Positions 63,473 to 64,000 of a stretch of DNA of 64,000 nt are shown in pieces (within the stretch, counting starts at the first letter, position 1; every line of letters starts with the position of its first letter). Origin of the DNA: Deinococcus marmoris (GTDB lineage: Bacteria; Deinococcota; Deinococci; Deinococcales; Deinococcaceae); the NCBI RefSeq assembly GCF_001949125.1, contig NZ_MSTI01000036.1, forward strand, positions 18,048-82,047. The letters run 5' to 3'. Both the position numbers and the translations under genes were made by a program. A model generated the notes under the pieces. It was not told the origin of the DNA. It did not search any database and was given only the letters and a program-made list of their open reading frames with translations.

Positions 63473-63690
63473 CTGAGTGAGTTTTTGTTTCTACTCTCGT
63501 CGGAAGACCAGACTGCCACCGTACCCGATAAATCGGGGCGTGGAACGTATGACAATCGTGCAGTGGTCTGGGGGTCAGTGGTCAGGTTCTGGAAGCTGGC
63601 AAATGGCGTATCCCCTTTTGTAGTTCGCCGCCAGAGGTTCGCCCCCATTTTGTTTGCGGAGTTCAGTGATTGGGAGGTAGAAGGCTGGAA
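63473..63690. other. lower-GC intergenic stretch
   Basis: No gene was recognised. Only a small palindrome CCCGAT-AA-ATCGGG (63524-63537). Base composition is visibly richer in A/T than the neighbours, next to the transposase relic, which suggests acquired DNA. Confidence 0.4.
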
Positions 63691-64000
63691 TCATGACCGA
63701 CATGGGTTCTTCATGACCACGGTGCTGAGCAGGCGCAGCACGCTCCACACCGTGTCCGTGATCCCGATGGCCATTGCTGGCGTCCGTTGCGCATATTGAC
63801 GACGCCCCACCGGTTCATTCAACTTGACTCGCAGGCTCCGGTTCACCCGACAGAAGTTATAGATCCCATTGACCAGATCACTGACCGTCTGACGGACGTG
63901 GGGAAGCCTCGCAAACGCGAGGCTTCTGCGGACTTGGTGCGGATTCATTGGTGCGGATTCATACGCCGGGCCGTCCCGTTGTGCCGTTCCACTGCCGAGG
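63691..64000 (-). mobile_element. IS1-like transposase fragment, frameshifted and truncated by window edge
   Basis: The C-terminal part of a DDE transposase. On the minus strand, 63948 to 63691 reads NGIYNFCRVNRSLRVKL, then RTPAMAIGITDTVWSV, the end of IS1-like transposases. Before it, in another frame, VERHNGTARRMNPHQ precedes a stop. Removing one copy of a 14-bp tandem duplication (TGGTGCGGATTCAT, 63935-63948 and 63949-63962) joins VERHNGTARRMNPHQ to VRRSLAFARLPHV in one frame. The gene is thus inactivated by that duplication; the rest lies past the right edge. The family call is tentative. Confidence 0.7.

Noticed and set aside
63903..63929. Hairpin GAAGCCTCG..CGAGGCTTC as a terminator or IS end
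   Set aside because: It falls in the transposase coding sequence (RSLAFARLP) and is best explained by codons.

Overview
The window looks like a chromosomal segment of a Deinococcus species. The evidence is high GC with strong G/C third-position bias, housekeeping proteins typical of Deinococcus-Thermus (L19 with an Ala-rich tail, long-form HPF, an EF-G-like GTPase, a BstA/YfiT-like bacillithiol-type transferase, tandem deoxynucleoside kinases), and promoter layout. For about thirty genes a TANNNT -10 box ends only 5-8 nt before the start codon, which is the leaderless-mRNA layout known from Deinococcus. I used this signal to choose many starts. Species assignment is inference.

Layout. 0-5 kb: SDR oxidoreductase, secreted subtilase, a small membrane protein, a possible NlpC/P60-like protein with two deoxynucleoside kinases, and a small membrane protein. 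5-16 kb: TetR regulator, hibernation factor HPF, butyrate kinase, GNAT, methionine aminopeptidase, MMPL exporter, an RlmI-like methyltransferase, cysS. 16-28 kb: DUF697, DUF402 and hotdog proteins, a response regulator divergent from a PAS histidine kinase, PRPP synthetase, a CrtI-like oxidoreductase, Yip1 and CPBP membrane proteins, threonine aldolase, EF-G-like GTPase. 28-41 kb: metG, Ig-like lipoprotein, rapZ-yvcK, proA, lipoprotein-dxs, a TerD-zinc ribbon-TerB-HNH fusion, lipB-lipA. 41-54 kb: GNAT, coiled-coil protein, rplS, subtilase lipoprotein, Cys-cluster protein, an operon of MazG-like, BstA-like and broken Nudix genes, DUF4384 lipoprotein, ftsH, EAL protein, MscS channel. 54-64 kb: VOC protein, glycosyltransferase, argS, alpha/beta hydrolase, acyltransferase, tyrA, ABC transporter pair, and a broken IS1-like transposase running off the right edge. 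No rRNA, tRNA or CRISPR array was seen.

Most notable observations. (1) Two aminoacyl-tRNA synthetase genes appear to carry transcription attenuators. cysS is preceded by a leaderless 10-codon ORF with Cys-Cys codons, a possible antiterminator and an intrinsic terminator. metG is preceded by a leaderless 17-codon ORF with two internal Met codons and a terminator. (2) A 535-aa protein fuses TerD, zinc-ribbon, TerB-like, PH/GRAM-like and HNH nuclease modules, suggesting a stress or defence effector. (3) There are two families of short palindromic intergenic repeats. In three of four good copies, family 1 sits just upstream of a leaderless promoter, including both attenuators. Family 2 has terminal inverted repeats and sits just after stop codons. 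(4) Two genes are broken: a Nudix hydrolase by an in-frame TGA, and a transposase by a 14-bp tandem duplication.
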